This document shows, one piece after another, positions 6,393-8,428 of a stretch of 8,428 nucleotides of DNA (the first letter of the stretch is position 1; each line of letters begins with the position of its first letter). The translations under genes were made by a program, and so were the position numbers. The stretch comes from Bacteroidota bacterium (GTDB lineage Bacteria; Bacteroidota; Bacteroidia; Flavobacteriales; Flavobacteriaceae), in the NCBI GenBank assembly GCA_023437485.1, contig JAEZGB010000160.1:1-8428 (forward strand). Direction: 5' to 3'. Under the pieces are notes generated by a model that saw nothing but the letters and a program-made list of their open reading frames with translations, had not been told where the DNA came from and ran no database searches.

Positions 6393-8428
6393 TCATTTCT
6401 TATTGCTTTGTGAAACCGGCAGGATGACCGTAAACGAAGCACCTTTAGATTCCTGGCTCGAGGCAAAGATGAGACCGTTGTGATTTTCGGCAATCTTGCG
6501 GCACATTGCCAATCCGATCCCGGTTCCCTGGAATTGTTGCTTTCCGTGCAGACGCTGGAAGATCTGGAAAATGCGTTCGGCATATTCCTGCGAAAAGCCG
6601 ATTCCATTGTCAGTGAAGGTCAATTTGGCATAGCCCTTTGCCGAACTGGGCAGATTATACGAGTCGGCCTGTTCCTTGTCCATGATTTCCGAGGTAATCT
6701 CAATAACCGGCGGCACATCGGGCTTGCTGTATTTGAGCGAATTGGAAAGCAGATTGTTAAAAAGTTGAAGCATTTGGCTTGGTATCGCATCAATCACCGG
6801 AAGCTCATCCCGCCGAACCAAACCGCGTTTTTCCTCAAGGACGATATCAAAATCGGCAATGGCTTCATCCAAAACCCGGCTGAGCTTCGTCTTTTTGAAT
6901 ACTTCGGTCTTGCGGGCCAGTTGCGAGTAACCCAGGATATCGCTGATCAGGTTGCTCATCCTGCTCGCGGCGTTCGCTATCCTGTCAATATGGTACAGGG
7001 CCCGTTCGTTGACTTCACCAAGCGACGCCTGCAACATTCCGGTGAACATACTTATTTTTCGCAAGGGTTCCTGCAGGTCATGCGATGCGATATAGGCAAA
7101 CTGCTCAAGTTCGGCGTTGGATTTTTGCAGATGCAGGTTGGCCAGTTCAAGTTCAAGTGTCCTTTCACGCACCATCTCTTCAATCTTGCGCGTCGATAGC
7201 ACGTTGCTGGTCACATCAACCACCACGGCCAGTATCCCGACTATGTTGCCGCTCCCGTCGCGATAGGGTTCATAGACGAAATCCAGGAAAACAGTTTCCT
7301 CTTTCCCAAAACGCACCAGGTTGAGTTCCCGCGCACGCATGGTGACGGTCTCTCCCTGGAAGGTTTTTTGTGTGAGTTCTTCAAGGCCCTGGCGTCCGGC
7401 ATCGGGCACCGCCTCAAAAACCGGTTTGTTCATTACCTCTTGTGAGGTCTTGCCCCAGACGTCCAGCATTCCCTGGTTGGCAATTTCGACAATGAGTTCG
7501 GGACCGTTCAACATGCACATTGCAATCGGGGCCTGCAGGATCATCGCCCTGAAATTCATTTCACTAACCTCAAGGGCTTTTTTTGCCAGGTTCAGGTCAG
7601 TGACGTCTGCAGCCGTATTCATGACCCCGTATACCTGGCCGCTTGAATCAAACAAGGGCGTAAAACTGTAATTGAAATAATAACTCTTGAGTTCATTGCC
7701 ATCGTGCAGCTGAATGTGCTGATTCTTGATATGGAACGGCACGCCGGTGTCAAAAACCTGGACGAGCTGCTCATACGGGCCCTGGCCTTCCAATTCGGGT
7801 AATACCTCCGAATACAATTTGCCAATAACCGAAGAATCCCGATGCCAGGCCTTGAGGATGGCTTCATTAGCCATTTCGACCCGCATCTCACGGCCCACGT
7901 AAACTCCGATGGGAAACGGCGCGCTCTCAATCAGGCTTTTGAGATGCTGGGCGCTTTGCTCGAGTGCAAACTTTGATTTCACACTGGCGCTGATGTCCTG
8001 TATGATTCCCGATAAAGTTACCGGCTCGCCGTCTTCCTCCTGGATTTGCCCGATGGATCTCAGGTGATAGATTTCGCCTGATTTCTGATGGATGACCCTG
8101 AAAATAATATCGTGTTTTGGTTCGCGCACCCATTTGGTGACCAAAGTGCTGGTAGCCACCGCGCGATCGTCGGGGTGGACGTTTCGCAAAAGTTCTTCAA
8201 TGGGCAAATTCAATCGGGTGACTCCAAACCACTTCATGATCTGCGGCGAATAACTCACCGTATTGCTTCGCAGGTCAATGTTGAACGCCCCCAGATCGCC
8301 AATTTCGACCGCGAGCTGCAAACTTCGCTCCTTTTCCGCCAGGGCCTTTCGGTCGTGGTAAATATTGGTCACCTCATTAAACATGGCCAAAACGCCCACC
8401 GGGGCAGTATTGCCAGCTTCGTAGTAAG
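6393..8428 (-). CDS. Multi-PAS sensor histidine kinase, N-terminus outside the window
   Basis: The frame is open to the last base of the window: before the GTG at 8399-8397 it reads YYEAGNTAP, which joins VGVLAMFNEVT to form the end of another PAS domain. The GTG is therefore not a credible start, and the gene is 5'-truncated. Numbering from that GTG, PAS-like domains lie at about 27-137, 150-268 and 280-398, and a coiled-coil linker at about 400-435. The HisKA domain has ASHDLQEPLRKI (438-449) with His440 as the phospho-acceptor. The ATPase domain has the N-box around Asn553 (NNLLSNSLKYS), the G1 box DNGIG (597-601), the F-box FQIFQRL (611-617) and the G2 box GTGIGL (625-630). All are intact, so the kinase should be active. 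The visible part has no membrane helix and no receiver domain, so it should sense a cytoplasmic cue and phosphorylate a separate response regulator not seen here. No LOV-type flavin cysteine motif is present; the ligand is unknown. Confidence 0.93.
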   Translation of the reverse strand, partial: YYEAGNTAPVGVLAMFNEVTNIYHDRKALAEKERSLQLAVEIGDLGAFNIDLRSNTVSYSPQIMKWFGVTRLNLPIEELLRNVHPDDRAVATSTLVTKWVREPKHDIIFRVIHQKSGEIYHLRSIGQIQEEDGEPVTLSGIIQDISASVKSKFALEQSAQHLKSLIESAPFPIGVYVGREMRVEMANEAILKAWHRDSSVIGKLYSEVLPELEGQGPYEQLVQVFDTGVPFHIKNQHIQLHDGNELKSYYFNYSFTPLFDSSGQVYGVMNTAADVTDLNLAKKALEVSEMNFRAMILQAPIAMCMLNGPELIVEIANQGMLDVWGKTSQEVMNKPVFEAVPDAGRQGLEELTQKTFQGETVTMRARELNLVRFGKEETVFLDFVYEPYRDGSGNIVGILAVVVDVTSNVLSTRKIEEMVRERTLELELANLHLQKSNAELEQFAYIASHDLQEPLRKISMFTGMLQASLGEVNERALYHIDRIANAASRMSNLISDILGYSQLARKTEVFKKTKLSRVLDEAIADFDIVLEEKRGLVRRDELPVIDAIPSQMLQLFNNLLSNSLKYSKPDVPPVIEITSEIMDKEQADSYNLPSSAKGYAKLTFTDNGIGFSQEYAERIFQIFQRLHGKQQFQGTGIGLAMCRKIAENHNGLIFASSQESKGASFTVILPVSQSNKK

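Noticed and set aside
6480..7199. 239-codon open frame on the plus strand inside the histidine kinase gene
   Set aside because: It is antisense to the conserved HisKA and ATPase domains and its product resembles no protein family I know.
7550..8350. LOV-type photosensor among the PAS domains
   Set aside because: None of the visible PAS domains contains the NCRFLQ-like flavin-binding cysteine motif.
1..8428. Defence system, CRISPR array, phage or insertion element
   Set aside because: No regularly spaced repeats, transposase, integrase or toxin-antitoxin pair could be seen on either strand; the genes are metabolic, repair and signalling genes.

Overview
The window looks like ordinary chromosomal sequence of a Bacteroidota bacterium (Cytophagia, Sphingobacteriia or Chitinophagia type; not resolved further). 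The evidence is the fused OtsA-OtsB trehalose enzyme, an exonuclease VII large subunit with the RGGGGDVGLS / GHATN signature I associate with this phylum, starts preceded by A/T-rich sequence rather than Shine-Dalgarno motifs, and a multi-PAS kinase with a DLQEPLRKI H-box. I saw no insertion sequence, phage gene, tRNA, rRNA or CRISPR array.

Layout. Positions 1-228 hold no convincing gene, only an A/T-rich spacer with small hairpins and three exact tandem copies of AAAATTT. On the minus strand follow a 60-residue two-helix membrane protein (229-411) and a cytoplasmic GH15-family glucoside hydrolase (473-2278). A 71-base divergent spacer separates the hydrolase from a plus-strand group: the bifunctional trehalose-6-phosphate synthase/phosphatase (2350-4569), xseA (start preferred at 4597, end 5964) and xseB (5967-6185), with gaps of only 27 and 2 bases. 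The 3' end of xseB overlaps, tail to tail, a small predicted lipoprotein gene on the minus strand (6164-6316). Further right on the minus strand is a large multi-PAS sensor histidine kinase (6393-8428) whose N-terminus lies outside the window: its frame is open to the last base.

How the genes may work together. OtsAB makes trehalose from UDP-glucose and glucose-6-phosphate. The divergent GH15 enzyme resembles bacterial GH15 trehalases and glucoamylases and, with no signal peptide, would act in the cytoplasm, so synthesis and breakdown of trehalose (or a related alpha-glucoside) may be controlled from one intergenic region. The xseA-xseB pair encodes the two subunits of exonuclease VII and may share a transcript with otsAB. 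The kinase and lipoprotein have no visible functional tie to the rest.

No clearly new system is visible. The points most worth a check are the Asp-to-Asn change at a catalytic position of XseA, the trehalose synthesis/hydrolysis divergon, the close placement of otsAB and xseAB, and the xseB/lipoprotein 3' overlap.
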